This document shows positions 28,401-35,119 of a stretch of 35,119 nt of DNA, piece by piece (position 1 is the first letter of the stretch; every line of letters starts with the position of its first letter). The stretch is from assembly GCA_017454675.1 (NCBI GenBank), contig JAFTCN010000062.1, positions 1 to 35,119 of the forward strand, read 5' to 3'. The notes beneath the pieces are model-generated. The model was not told where the DNA came from, made no database searches, and saw only the letters and a list, made by a program, of their open reading frames with translations. A program made the translations under genes and the position numbers. This DNA is from Clostridia bacterium. Its GTDB lineage: Bacteria; Bacillota; Clostridia; Oscillospirales; CAG-272.

Positions 28401-28920
28401 CCTCTTCTGGATCGTAGCGGTTCTCAAGCACGACCGATTTCACGCCCGGTATCATGGACAGCTTCACGATCTCATAATACTTTACCTCGGCAGAGATCGC
28501 GTTCGCGAGAAGCGTCAGTTTCCACTTGACGTTCAGGCTGTGTCCGAGCTTTTTCCCTGCGGTCTTTATGATGTCGTCCTGCTTTGCCTTCAGCGATTCG
28601 CGGTAGACAGAAGCGCCCCTGTTTTTCTGCAGCGACTGAAGAGAATATCCCGCGTCCGCCGTCGACTTTTCGTCGAGGAAGACAGACACACGGACGGTCT
28701 CGTTGTATGCGGGCAGCGGCACGGCGGAGCCGTAACCGTCTTCGCCGGTGATGTCCCCGAGCTTTTTAACCTTCAGCGTCGACGGGTCGATCGAATAAAA
28801 CGAACCGCCGTTCCCGGAGGCGCCTCCTGTCAGATCGAGCGCGATGCCCGTGGAGGAGATATACGGCAGCACCAGAAGGACTGCAAGCAGGACCGAAAAT
28901 ACTTTTTTGATCTTTCTCAT
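22489..28920 (-). CDS. Giant secreted S8 subtilisin-like protease with dockerin-like and cohesin-like domains
   Basis: The 2143-residue protein starts with a signal peptide (cut near STGIA) and an I9-type prodomain (about 70-170). The S8 domain has Asp207 (AVIDTGID), His280 (HGSHVAG), oxyanion Asn393 (SAGNSG) and Ser660 (GTSMAAPHIAG), with a PA-like insert (about 430-590). A dockerin-like pair of 12-residue calcium loops (833-844 and 867-878) follows, then a Big2 domain (about 1251-1335), a beta-rich region, a cohesin-like segment (about 1685-1775), and two related C-terminal modules (about 1868-2000 and 2035-2143), also seen in the LRR protein. Lactocepin/C5a-peptidase-type enzymes are the nearest class. 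It has its own promoter at 29001. AAAGG lies nine bases before the ATG. Base composition changes near 23640. Confidence 0.92.
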   Translation of the reverse strand: MRKIKKVFSVLLAVLLVLPYISSTGIALDLTGGASGNGGSFYSIDPSTLKVKKLGDITGEDGYGSAVPLPAYNETVRVSVFLDEKSTADAGYSLQSLQKNRGASVYRESLKAKQDDIIKTAGKKLGHSLNVKWKLTLLANAISAEVKYYEIVKLSMIPGVKSVVLENRYDPEEAGVNTAGSSAQMVFAQSAWDAGYSGAGTRIAVIDTGIDTVHQSFDEDAFLHSIGEQTSGLMTSSQVSALAGDLNGSGTYLSAKIPFAYNYVDNNTTVNHLEDTQGEHGSHVAGIAAANKYIKQGDDYVLAASADAVHAVGMAPDAQIVVMKVFGASGGAYDSDYMAAIEDAIVLGCDACNLSLGSSTQGFTYDNEYQEILNRLSDGEENSGMVVSVSAGNSGAFADYLEAGDIYLDDIGMHTGGSPGTYINSLCTASADNVLSTSDTYITVSGTNFICYEDADGPVPLIKDFGSSQEVQFVYIDAYGSSSDYSTVNEKVSLDNKLVIVNRGGNITFADKGSNAASNCSPKALLVANNESGVIQMNIDGTSADFPMASITLAAANALKTVGTSHTAGSGSNAVVYYTGTLTLNGGAASIQQQNGTRATATISDFSSWGVPGSLLMKPEITAPGGDIWSVLGAHKTKNGTVGQSGSGLNHQYESMSGTSMAAPHIAGLAAIVAQYLKENNISVDGYSRRAVIQSLLMSTATPMKNGADFISILQQGAGLADVNSAVSTSSVIFMTDAAGKTLTTATGAASDGKVKAEIGADPDRTGSYSYSFRIFNLSDRRLEFNAPSTDVFTQGYYSKGGEYYMDRGTVSAGSQTGCVWAPHGDGVTNPYDVNLDGVTDESDAQAVLDYLTGIVAGADIDLAAADTDEDGAVTSHDAHIILVYAGDHPAEYYIPEGGYADVTVTFSFAVDEDIYTAGAYIEGFTTVAEKADGEGVAGVTHTIPVLGFFGSFTDPGMFDTKSYTEDLYGSEQENYSGIDTTNYITLTYGGVEKKFSGNPYTVEDSFPSGRLAVRSDSQFKNIYYTLVRAAGTTGFALSRLDDEGNISEIISAAVNNADVTGMWFDQKEEEWKNASEKKFQAGFSAAASGLDEGDRFRIGFYALPEYYGMYYRMKNGGSLTDAASGVLNVAGFRSLLEDGGQIGSGGYVGYDFFVDDTAPRILSAARDGNNISISADDDRNLAYVAVLSLDGEVKYAETAPGAEAFAGSFDISSAVSEADGYVAVFVGDYAGNEAAVAVKVNDGTSGSDPYTVSSVSIIPGSLDLYKGNGADLIAKVSPLTATDRTVSWSTGDAAVATVDEFGHVTAVGPGTCQITARSNSNSAVSAVCSVKVTAVNKTLNGIIWDKLGSTHFASFNASDPSDWVSLNMRDDGDEIPLNTAFMNGSTLYAATLDVDSEEWEAVLYTVDRSTFELNEAGTCYVPATDIARAPSNYGDYMVYSYGPYLIFGNLLPEEDEEEGTYCGFPYGILDASKTDSFGDAYIAAVAAKSVSGSSADYYFLDDNGKIWQTTLTIGSQSIEFSAPAPVIDTGFSTMFVWQDLYYDGTYIYWGHTGDETEDWAKLIIIDPSTGAVYDAGDFGERVWPAGGFYVDGHDAPASSGETSGQMKLEGRGDTAATRDELNTAGVKERLAREAARIDAARKTRSSGTDDMPAADGVNVAEYPKGTPTASDVTGVITASREAEQTEEIVYSETVAVTNGYLTVTFDPDLLAFAGYASGNDGGRVSCNSETPGEVRIAYAFSVASGAGSPIVTLFFERSCTGGEVTIAPLEINNDFSVETIIVETLAGSGHTYGAPEWVWNDNYSEAELIFTCENDNSHKTRVPATVSSSFDATTFNAVFTATASGSECPDGIAHSETISIYVPHLKSASLTLEGKISVNYKFNSPDNVSYVVLTFNDSHTVVNVDDSIINDQGLYVASFSNIAAKQMTDKVILQFYDANDNLMMFRVGNRFATSYEYSVSDWANNKIASSSSDETTKNLAMALLNYGNAAQNYFHYKQDNPANPNGYLSEEMIAVQGDSAYAAYVSAEAKNAAGSISASLILESDTTLRFKFANAVTVYYDGVELEKHWNETEARYYVDINGIPAKRLNEMKTITVSDGINSGIVSYGPLTWATNKLSDEESAELAKSLYLYNKYAREYFNY

Positions 28921-29000
28921 TGAGTGACCTTTATCTGCCTGCGGCAGGCGGAAGACGCCTGAAACCGCAGTGCATAAGCGAAATATCAGCGTATTATATT

Positions 29001-29029
29001 ATTATACACTATTAAAGTCGCTATTTCAA
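29001..29029 (-). promoter_or_regulatory. SigmaA-type promoter of the subtilase gene
   Basis: On the minus strand: -35 TTGAAA (29029-29024), 17-base spacer, perfect -10 TATAAT (29006-29001). The leader is about 75 bases, with a small GCCTG/CAGGC stem just before the ribosome binding site. This separates the subtilase transcript from the peptide-HprK-PqqD operon upstream. Confidence 0.8.
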
Positions 29030-29083
29030 GAAAAACAGCTGGCGGGTGGCAAAAAAACCGGAAAATCAGCTGCTACGCAGGCG

Positions 29084-29386
29084 TCAGTCACACGCCTCGA
29101 CGCACCCCGCGGCCTCCCATTTCTCAAGGAGCGCGCGCAGATCCGCCGCGGCGGCATCAGCGTCGGCGACGTCATACTCTTCGGCCAGTTTCGCGAGCAT
29201 CTCACTCTCGGTCACCGGGGTCTCCAGCATATTCCAGTAGAACGCGGCGATCTCGTTCATCGAGATCAGATACTTGTCGCGGTCGGCCGAGAGTTTCCTG
29301 GCCTTGACAAGATAATATTCACTGCCGAAGGACGTCATCACGATCCCGGGCAGAGATCTGTATTTCTTCTCTTTTGCTTCATCCAT
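29084..29386 (-). CDS. PqqD-family peptide-binding protein
   Basis: PqqD-family proteins are small RiPP recognition elements that bind leader peptides and present them to modifying enzymes. The product (about 100 residues) has the family layout: an N-terminal beta hairpin with MTSFGSEYYLV, the central SMNEIAAFYWNML segment that matches the usual LN-x-x-a-x-x-IW motif, and a three-helix end with LLEKWEAAGCV. I chose the ATG at 29386 (GGGAAAG upstream); ATGs at 29410 and 29470 would add 8 or 28 residues without family similarity. It is the last gene of the peptide-HprK operon. Confidence 0.8.
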   Translation of the reverse strand: MDEAKEKKYRSLPGIVMTSFGSEYYLVKARKLSADRDKYLISMNEIAAFYWNMLETPVTESEMLAKLAEEYDVADADAAAADLRALLEKWEAAGCVEACD

Positions 29387-29480
29387 TTGTCTTTCCCGAT
29401 TTCCCTTCATCTTCAGAATGAGACACGCGTCGCGACAGGAGTACCGGTTCCCCGGCCGTGCGCCGCGCACGACACGTCAT

Positions 29481-30602
29481 TCAGACCGCTCTGACGTATC
29501 CCTTCTTCTCCATCTCCGACAGAAACGCGGAGGCGTCGGCGCAAAGACGTTCGCGGTCGACGCCGGGGTATTCGCCGGCAAGCACGGCGGCGCATTCGGC
29601 AGCGCTTCTCGGCGACGAGATATACTCCCAGATGATCGCGCTGGGCTCGTTTACCGACGACATAAAAGGCACACATCTTCGCGCTTCGGCGCCGGCCAGA
29701 AGGAGGTATTCCCCGCATATCTCATGGAGGAAGATCCCGTCCGTCCGGCGGTACCGTGCCCCGCCTGAGGCCGCTGAGAGCCCGCAGAGCGCGTTTTGCG
29801 CGTCGGCGGGTTCTGATACCGCTGATATGCCAAAAGCGCCTCCACAGGCTTCTGCGGGCCTGTGGGAGCATTCCGCGGCATATTGCTCTATCGTTTTTAT
29901 CATGAGCGCCGTCGATTCGGCGTCGCCGCGGTTGCGGAGCAGCCAGACGGGAACGCCGCCCAGAACCGCGTCGGCAAGACGCGCGAAATTCCTGATCTGC
30001 GTCTCTGTTTCCGGCCTGCATACGAACTGCCCGAGGCAGCGGTCGAGCCGCTCTTTCGAGTCGATACGACGGATCAGATTGCCTTCGCGCGGACCGGTCC
30101 GCTCAAGACAGACGACACCGCCAAGCGGCGCAGATGACGCCCCGCGGTAGCCCTCCTTGCCGGTCCAGGGAGACGGGTGAACGAGGACCTGCCCGTCGGG
30201 AAGACGCTCCAGCACCGGCATGTCTCCCGAGATCACACCGACCTCGGGAACGTCCTTCATCAGGCGCCAGTTCTTCAGCTGAGTGGTCTTCCCCACCCCG
30301 CTCGGCGCGGTGACAAGCCACGCCTTCCCGAAGGCGTCCACCGCGACCGCGTGAAAGACGCAGACGGGAGCCGACGACAGAAGAACGCGTGAGGTAAGAT
30401 CGATCAGCGCCTTGAACTCGATGTGCTCGGGCGGCGTGTCTTCAGGAAAGCGCTCTCTGCTTTTTTCGATCGTATCCTCCGGGATCTCGATGAACGGAGT
30501 TCCCGCCTCCGCGGGCTTCATGCGGTCCCAGAAAAGCATCCGCGTCAGCGGATACCGGAAGCGGTATCCGACCCTGATGCCGGCATATTCGGCCTGAAAC
30601 AC
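29481..30602 (-). CDS. HPr-kinase-like ATPase fused to a C-terminal PqqD domain
   Basis: The N-terminal part is an HprK/P-fold kinase as seen in RiPP clusters such as paeninodin, where it phosphorylates the peptide. Numbered from the GTG at 30602: HAVAV near 84, Walker A APSGVGKTT (99-107), GDMPVL near 126, and a C-terminal PqqD domain (about 284-373) with FLHEICGEYLLL, SVNEPSAIIWEYI and ADASAFLSEMEKKGYV. Start codons are uncertain: the GTG at 30602 has GAGG eight bases upstream and gives the usual short N-terminus; a GTG at 30644 and a TTG at 30665 are alternatives. It follows the 82-aa peptide across a hairpin. Targets are unknown; that peptide is the obvious candidate. Confidence 0.8.
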   Translation of the reverse strand: MFQAEYAGIRVGYRFRYPLTRMLFWDRMKPAEAGTPFIEIPEDTIEKSRERFPEDTPPEHIEFKALIDLTSRVLLSSAPVCVFHAVAVDAFGKAWLVTAPSGVGKTTQLKNWRLMKDVPEVGVISGDMPVLERLPDGQVLVHPSPWTGKEGYRGASSAPLGGVVCLERTGPREGNLIRRIDSKERLDRCLGQFVCRPETETQIRNFARLADAVLGGVPVWLLRNRGDAESTALMIKTIEQYAAECSHRPAEACGGAFGISAVSEPADAQNALCGLSAASGGARYRRTDGIFLHEICGEYLLLAGAEARRCVPFMSSVNEPSAIIWEYISSPRSAAECAAVLAGEYPGVDRERLCADASAFLSEMEKKGYVRAV

Positions 30603-30667
30603 CTGCGTATCCTCACAGGCTCCTCTTTTTTCTGTAAAATCCACTGTTTCTTCTTCCAATGCCAAAA

Positions 30668-30706
30668 GTTCCGGGGAGTTCCGCGTAAAGCGGAGCTCCC
30701 CGGAAC
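30668..30706 (-). terminator. Leaky-terminator-like hairpin between peptide and kinase genes
   Basis: A stem of 17 pairs with one mismatch (30668-30684 with 30690-30706) and a 5-base loop begins 12 bases after the peptide stop. On the minus strand it is followed by TTTTGG. It looks like a partial intrinsic terminator that would yield more peptide than kinase message, the usual arrangement for a precursor peptide followed by its enzymes. Confidence 0.65.
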
Positions 30707-30718
30707 AGTTTCGTGCTT

Positions 30719-30967
30719 TTACTGTAGTTCGGAATCGTCGGGCTGGATGTAAGCGGCATAGCCGTTTTTGACCATCCAGTCTACGTATCCTGCGTAGGAC
30801 TGATCAATGTCCAGGTTTGCGTTCTGGACTGCCATTCTCCAGGCGGAGAATGAGGAGTTAACCGGGATCGGATACGGTGTCTGCTGCGAGCCTGTTACAT
30901 TGTCGTCTCCCGGACCGTCCGGGTTGATCATGACAATCGACGGCTGCTGATAACTCTTTCTTGCCAT
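30719..30967 (-). CDS. 82-aa peptide, candidate RiPP-like precursor
   Basis: This small protein has no signal peptide and no Cys. The N-terminus has a basic start (MARKSYQQP), then a hydrophobic strand and motif IVMINPDGPGDDNVTGSQQ, similar in pattern to the DDVITSS peptides at 20709 and 22350. The C-terminal part is aromatic-rich (AWRMAV, QSYAGYVDWMVKNGYAAY) and ends in DDSELQ. A near-perfect GGAGG eight bases before the ATG and only 14 bases from the upstream stop indicate strong translation. It sits between the InlB-type gene and the HprK-PqqD fusion, which suggests a precursor or phosphorylated peptide. The product and its modification are unknown. Confidence 0.75.
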   Translation of the reverse strand: MARKSYQQPSIVMINPDGPGDDNVTGSQQTPYPIPVNSSFSAWRMAVQNANLDIDQSYAGYVDWMVKNGYAAYIQPDDSELQ

Positions 30968-30981
30968 AGCCGTTTCCTCCT

Positions 30982-33900
30982 TTAGGACTGGGTTTCGGTA
31001 TCAGAACACGACAGCGTCTCTATCGTCACTGAATCGCCTTCTGCCATCGAGAGCGTTCTGGTCTGGACACCCTTGACTATTACGTGATCCGGAGTCTCCC
31101 ACCACGGCGTCAGTGTTATTGATCCGCCAGGTACGACCAGAGACATATTTGCGTGCATTGATGCGACATATCCGAGCTTGTTGTTCGAGTCACCGGATAT
31201 CTTTCCGACGGTCAATTCGTACTTGTTGTTCGGATTGTCTGATGTGATCAGATTCAACACCGTGTTGAACTTGGACGCTGATGTCTTTGTTCCGTTAATG
31301 TAATATCCGGCATATTCATAAGTCGCATCATCTATTGCTGCGGCAAGAACCAGATCAGTTACTACTCCTCCGCGCAGGCCAAGATGAGTATAGTTACGAA
31401 GATATGTGTCAGAGACTTCCTTGACGTAGTATATGGTCTCCGCTACCGGCTGTATCGCTGTACCGGGAACCGCTGTCTGAGGAGTATTCCAGTTCCATAC
31501 AGGTGTTGAAACCGTGCAATCGTAAGCGGGGAATGAAGTTGCATCCTCTGCAGCTCCTGTAACAGTAAAGCCTGCTCTCAGATAGTATCCGCCGTAAAGC
31601 GTATTTGCAGTCCTGTTCGGGTTTGTCGTAAGATCGTAGGTCTCCATATCCTCAGTAATATATACTGTCAGGATGTTTCCTCCCTCTACTCCCGAATTGT
31701 ATACGTAAAACTTGGGCAGCTCTTCCCAAACAGCGTAAAGATCTTCAATAGGTTCTTTCTCGTCGGCCGCAACCTGTGTTACTTCTACCCATGCTCCGGT
31801 TTTATCCTTGGCTTTGAAAACTTCTCCGTCCCAGGTAATGAAATCAGCTGTCGTTCCGCCTTTTGTTTTTGTCCAACCTTTGAAAGTGTAGTTAGTACGT
31901 GCGGGAACGGCTTCCCCGGTTCCTAGCCCGTAAATGAATACCGCTTCGTTGATTTTGAGAGTGTCTTTTCCCTGATCATCCTTCTTATCATAACGGTATT
32001 CAATCCCTTTGCCGTCATTTTCTGTTCCATAGTTGCTGTACCAGGCTATGTGCGTCGGGGTCTCAACTTCTTTATCAACATAAACCGCTTTAAGGCTGAT
32101 CATATATGTGTAGGAATGCTCGTTGTCATCAATGACATTTGCAAGAGCAACATATTCGCCTGTAGCGTTGTCCTTGATCTGCGCTTTGTTTACGTCGACT
32201 GTGAACTCACCTCCGGCAAGAGCCGTGAGTTCCGTATCCACAAATGCCGTGCCGTTCCAGGTCTGGAGAACCCAGTGATCAAACACCTTGTTTGCGGGAG
32301 CTTTCGGAGCCGCGCCGGCAATAGCCTTGGTATTGTCCTTGTAAAGAGCGGTATCTGACGGAGCGTTGGAACCGCCGTTGGGGTCATATATAATACCGAT
32401 ACCGTCTGAACCTATTGTAATCTTCGACCATTTGGCATACAGATCAAGTTTCTTTGTGATCCAGAAACGGTCTCTTTCAGTAAACTCGCCTGTATCTATA
32501 TCGTAGCTGTATGCGTCGCTGTTATAACCAGGTCCTGCAGTCCCTTCCGGTTTCGGGCTGGAAGTTTCAATATTTCCCCACTTGTTCATATTGTCCGTCA
32601 TATCAACGGTTTTGTCATACGAAGTGGTGACAGTTGAATCATTCAGTTTGGTAGTCGTTGTAAACGCATGGGAAAGAGCGACATCCGTGTACCAACCGAA
32701 AAATTCGTATCCCTTGCGTGTGCCGGTTGGAACTGAAATGGTATCGTTATACGTGATACGGAAGTTCATAGCCTGGCTTTCGGAACCCCAGTTAAGTGTC
32801 AGATCCGTTTCAGCATTCGGGTGCAGGAACACACGGTACTGGATCTGGCGCCATCTTGCGTAAACCGTAAGGCCGCCCTCGGGCATGGTCGTGAACGTGT
32901 ATGGCGTTGTGCAGGCGTCATCTATGCACCAGCATTCAAAGACGTAACCGGACGGAGCAGTGGGGGTAAAGTAATCATCCCCCCCTTTGTTGTAAGACGC
33001 AAGGCTTGCGCCGTAGGTTATGTTGCCCTCGTCGGAAATATGACCGTTACTTAATTCAGAGGTAATGCGGTTGCCGTTTCCGTCGTAGTACGCACCGTCC
33101 ATGAAGTTGATTGAGTAAACATTGCGAGTGTAATAAAGTTTGATAGTATTGTCACTGCCCATTGAAGCACTACCGTTTGAATAGGCAGGATCTGAGCCAA
33201 ACTTTGAAAAGCCAGTAATATCTGTGAATTCCTCACTTTCCGTTGATGTTAATGTTCCTTGATAGTGAACCACAGAATCATAATATAACGAAAATGTCTT
33301 CCCGTTAAATTGAACAGTATTGGTTTCCCCAGGCAATGCTTCAACATAGTACAAAGTGTGATATACTGTGTAATTATTCTGAGGATTATATGCTAACCTA
33401 AATGTTGTGCTTTCGGCTTGCATTGTATCAACATAACCAACATATGAATTGTTGCTAAATATTGTACTTCCACTTGGCTGCCACAATGCACCCGTATAAG
33501 TCGTATTATTAGTACCCACTATTGGGAAGTTGTTGCGTATATTTGCGCCGAACAATGCTGTAATAGTTTTTATAGTTGTCCAACCCCAACCGCTTCTAGT
33601 CTGGAATGTCAGAGTGTAAGAATTTCTATTCCAATAAACATTAACAACCGTATTACCCTCTGGAACTACAGTCTTGGATGCCTGATCGGTGCTGGAGAAA
33701 GAGAAACCTGTTTCGCCGGAGTATGTTGCGCCTGTTACACGTCCGGCGTTATTGCCCGTTGTAGTTACGACGTTCGGAGTTGAGCCGACAGTTGCATTTT
33801 TGACAACTACCGATTCTTTGAAATCATACCCGGTACCCGCAACGTTCTGCTTCCAGATGATAACGGTGTAATCCGCCCGGGCCTTTGCGGTCCATTTTGC

Positions 33901-35119
33901 GTAAACGGTTGTCGTTTCGGTTATCGGACTGCCGAAGGTGAACTCGTTGCCTGTGGTGCAAGCCGCGTCTTTAAACCATCCGCCGAACGTATAGCCGTTG
34001 CGGACCATTTCCTTCATTCCGTCGCTTGAAGTATTTTCACCGGTCTGATAGAAGCGCGGAGCGTTGTAGGTAGCGCCCTTGCCGTTCTCGTCAAACACGA
34101 GCCAGTGTCCCTCAGGAGCGCTGACCGAGAACTTGACGTCACCTTTAATTCTTATGCCAGTGGTATTCGGGAAAAGTGTCGACGAAGTCGCATTATCGGG
34201 ATTGGTGATATTGCTCAGTCCGTCTGCGACAAGCCAGCCGTCGAAGTTGTGCAGGTCATCGGTCGAATATCCCATATTGACAGTATACGCCTCATCGGTA
34301 TTGCGGCACGGAGTTTCAACCACATGGCTGCCGAGCATGATGCCGTCCCCGTCAACATATTTTACAATAAACTGCTTAAAGACACCCGCATAGTACTTTA
34401 CGGTTAAATCAGCCTCGAGCCCGTTGGCCAGCGTCTCAACATCAGAACGAACCTGGTCAATTGTCTTCAAGCCATCGGCAGTATATGCAGTGCTTGTAGC
34501 CCAACCCTTGAAGACCTGACCGGCGGGAACCGAACCGGCCCCCGGATCCCTAACGATCTTCGAGATCTCGGCCGTGGTATCGCTGTCCTTGACATACATC
34601 GTTTCGATGAGCTGCGTTCCGTCGTAGTTATAGAACTCAATCGTGATACGCGGCACAATCACATCGGTTCCGACAACAGCATACACCGAGAAATTATCCG
34701 CCTCGAACGTGGCGCTGGTCGCCGTAACGTTGCCGGGAACGATCTCGGTCGTTCCGTCGTCTCTGAAGTGGATAATGGTATAATTCGGCGCTTCAGCGAT
34801 AGCCGGGAAGTTGACGGTGATGTTGACCTTTCCGTCGGGCTCGATCTCAACGCCGTTGTTGAGGAAGCTGATGTCAAAAGCCACCGCGTCGATGATCTCG
34901 GTTCCGAGAAGGGCTGCGGCTTCTTTTCTGATCTTGTTCAGCTTCGCTTTGGAAACCTTTGAAAGGCTTGCCTTTGCCGCCTTGGGGAGCGATCCGACGG
35001 GCGAATCGACATCCAGGGACAGCGTCCCCGCAGATGCTGACAGCGTGCGTGCGGGAGCGATCTTCTCAATCTCCGTCTCCTGCACATAGGACGATTCCTC
35101 CGCGGGCTGCGGTGCAACC
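30982..35119 (-). CDS. Giant InlB-B-repeat surface-type protein, 5' partial
   Basis: The frame is open to the window edge (first residues VAPQPAEESSYVQETE), so the true start and any signal peptide lie outside; at least 1378 residues are encoded here. A domain of the type common in Gram-positive surface proteins (about 34670-34890, IEPDGKVNITVNF to NFSVYAVVG) is followed by several InlB/Listeria-Bacteroides beta repeats, each with a GYxFxGW core (near 33990, 32940, 32700 and 31890). There is no LPxTG or membrane anchor at the C-terminus. It ends 14 bases before the 82-aa peptide gene, so the two are co-transcribed. A stretch at about 33050-33670 is visibly AT-richer. Confidence 0.85.
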   Translation of the reverse strand, partial: VAPQPAEESSYVQETEIEKIAPARTLSASAGTLSLDVDSPVGSLPKAAKASLSKVSKAKLNKIRKEAAALLGTEIIDAVAFDISFLNNGVEIEPDGKVNITVNFPAIAEAPNYTIIHFRDDGTTEIVPGNVTATSATFEADNFSVYAVVGTDVIVPRITIEFYNYDGTQLIETMYVKDSDTTAEISKIVRDPGAGSVPAGQVFKGWATSTAYTADGLKTIDQVRSDVETLANGLEADLTVKYYAGVFKQFIVKYVDGDGIMLGSHVVETPCRNTDEAYTVNMGYSTDDLHNFDGWLVADGLSNITNPDNATSSTLFPNTTGIRIKGDVKFSVSAPEGHWLVFDENGKGATYNAPRFYQTGENTSSDGMKEMVRNGYTFGGWFKDAACTTGNEFTFGSPITETTTVYAKWTAKARADYTVIIWKQNVAGTGYDFKESVVVKNATVGSTPNVVTTTGNNAGRVTGATYSGETGFSFSSTDQASKTVVPEGNTVVNVYWNRNSYTLTFQTRSGWGWTTIKTITALFGANIRNNFPIVGTNNTTYTGALWQPSGSTIFSNNSYVGYVDTMQAESTTFRLAYNPQNNYTVYHTLYYVEALPGETNTVQFNGKTFSLYYDSVVHYQGTLTSTESEEFTDITGFSKFGSDPAYSNGSASMGSDNTIKLYYTRNVYSINFMDGAYYDGNGNRITSELSNGHISDEGNITYGASLASYNKGGDDYFTPTAPSGYVFECWCIDDACTTPYTFTTMPEGGLTVYARWRQIQYRVFLHPNAETDLTLNWGSESQAMNFRITYNDTISVPTGTRKGYEFFGWYTDVALSHAFTTTTKLNDSTVTTSYDKTVDMTDNMNKWGNIETSSPKPEGTAGPGYNSDAYSYDIDTGEFTERDRFWITKKLDLYAKWSKITIGSDGIGIIYDPNGGSNAPSDTALYKDNTKAIAGAAPKAPANKVFDHWVLQTWNGTAFVDTELTALAGGEFTVDVNKAQIKDNATGEYVALANVIDDNEHSYTYMISLKAVYVDKEVETPTHIAWYSNYGTENDGKGIEYRYDKKDDQGKDTLKINEAVFIYGLGTGEAVPARTNYTFKGWTKTKGGTTADFITWDGEVFKAKDKTGAWVEVTQVAADEKEPIEDLYAVWEELPKFYVYNSGVEGGNILTVYITEDMETYDLTTNPNRTANTLYGGYYLRAGFTVTGAAEDATSFPAYDCTVSTPVWNWNTPQTAVPGTAIQPVAETIYYVKEVSDTYLRNYTHLGLRGGVVTDLVLAAAIDDATYEYAGYYINGTKTSASKFNTVLNLITSDNPNNKYELTVGKISGDSNNKLGYVASMHANMSLVVPGGSITLTPWWETPDHVIVKGVQTRTLSMAEGDSVTIETLSCSDTETQS

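Noticed and set aside
29084..30967. Lasso peptide cluster
   Set aside because: The HprK-like and PqqD genes resemble parts of paeninodin-type clusters, but no lasso cyclase (asparagine synthetase-like) or transglutaminase-like protease is in the window. The amidotransferase at 8672 has no synthetase domain and is over 19 kb away.

Overview
The window looks like the chromosome of a GC-rich anaerobic Bacillota, probably class Clostridia (Oscillospirales-like). The signs are lon followed by engB, the run scpA-scpB-DUF2953-gerW (gerW being a spore germination family), and very large secreted proteins with LRR, InlB-type, dockerin and Big2 domains typical of gut or rumen Clostridia. No rRNA, tRNA, CRISPR array or transposase was seen. 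Genus cannot be assigned from the sequence.

Region 1 (1-592) is a divergent promoter region. A minus-strand sigmaA-type promoter (281-309) drives a gene that starts just past the left edge. A plus-strand promoter (511-539) drives lon, and a perfect 12-bp dyad lies over its -35 box.

Region 2 (593-8624, plus) is housekeeping: Lon protease, EngB GTPase, an M50 membrane metalloprotease, ScpA and ScpB, a DUF2953-like protein, GerW, a RluB/RsuA-type pseudouridine synthase and a small GNAT-like protein, in tight and partly overlapping order.

Region 3 (8672-14254, plus) is a five-gene operon: a stand-alone class II glutamine amidotransferase-like protein, a BadF/GlcNAc-kinase-type ATPase, ThrH phosphatase, an FGGY (xylulokinase-like) kinase and an FAD-dependent oxidoreductase. 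It points to sugar or amino-sugar catabolism, with unknown substrates.

Region 4 (14278-35119, all minus) is the accessory part. In transcription order it holds a giant InlB-B-repeat protein (5' end outside the window), an 82-aa peptide, a leaky-terminator-like hairpin, an HPr-kinase-like ATPase fused to a PqqD domain, a stand-alone PqqD, then a new promoter, a 2143-aa S8 subtilase, a 32-aa peptide, a lipoprotein, a terminator, a 64-aa peptide coupled by ATGA overlap to a 2030-aa BspA-type LRR protein, and a terminator. A 136-bp copy of the lipoprotein gene 3' end plus its terminator lies beyond the LRR gene, so direct repeats bracket the peptide-LRR cassette. Base composition drops sharply in the LRR gene and in the 3' fifth of the subtilase gene.

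The most interesting signal is that each of the three giant secreted-protein genes is paired with a mini-gene encoding a related motif (an aromatic Y-x-x-x start, a hydrophobic strand, then DD[VN]-[IV]-T-x-S). One of these sits in an operon with HprK-like and PqqD genes, the parts expected for peptide recognition and phosphorylation in RiPP-like systems. This may be an undescribed family of small modified peptides tied to large surface or secreted proteins.
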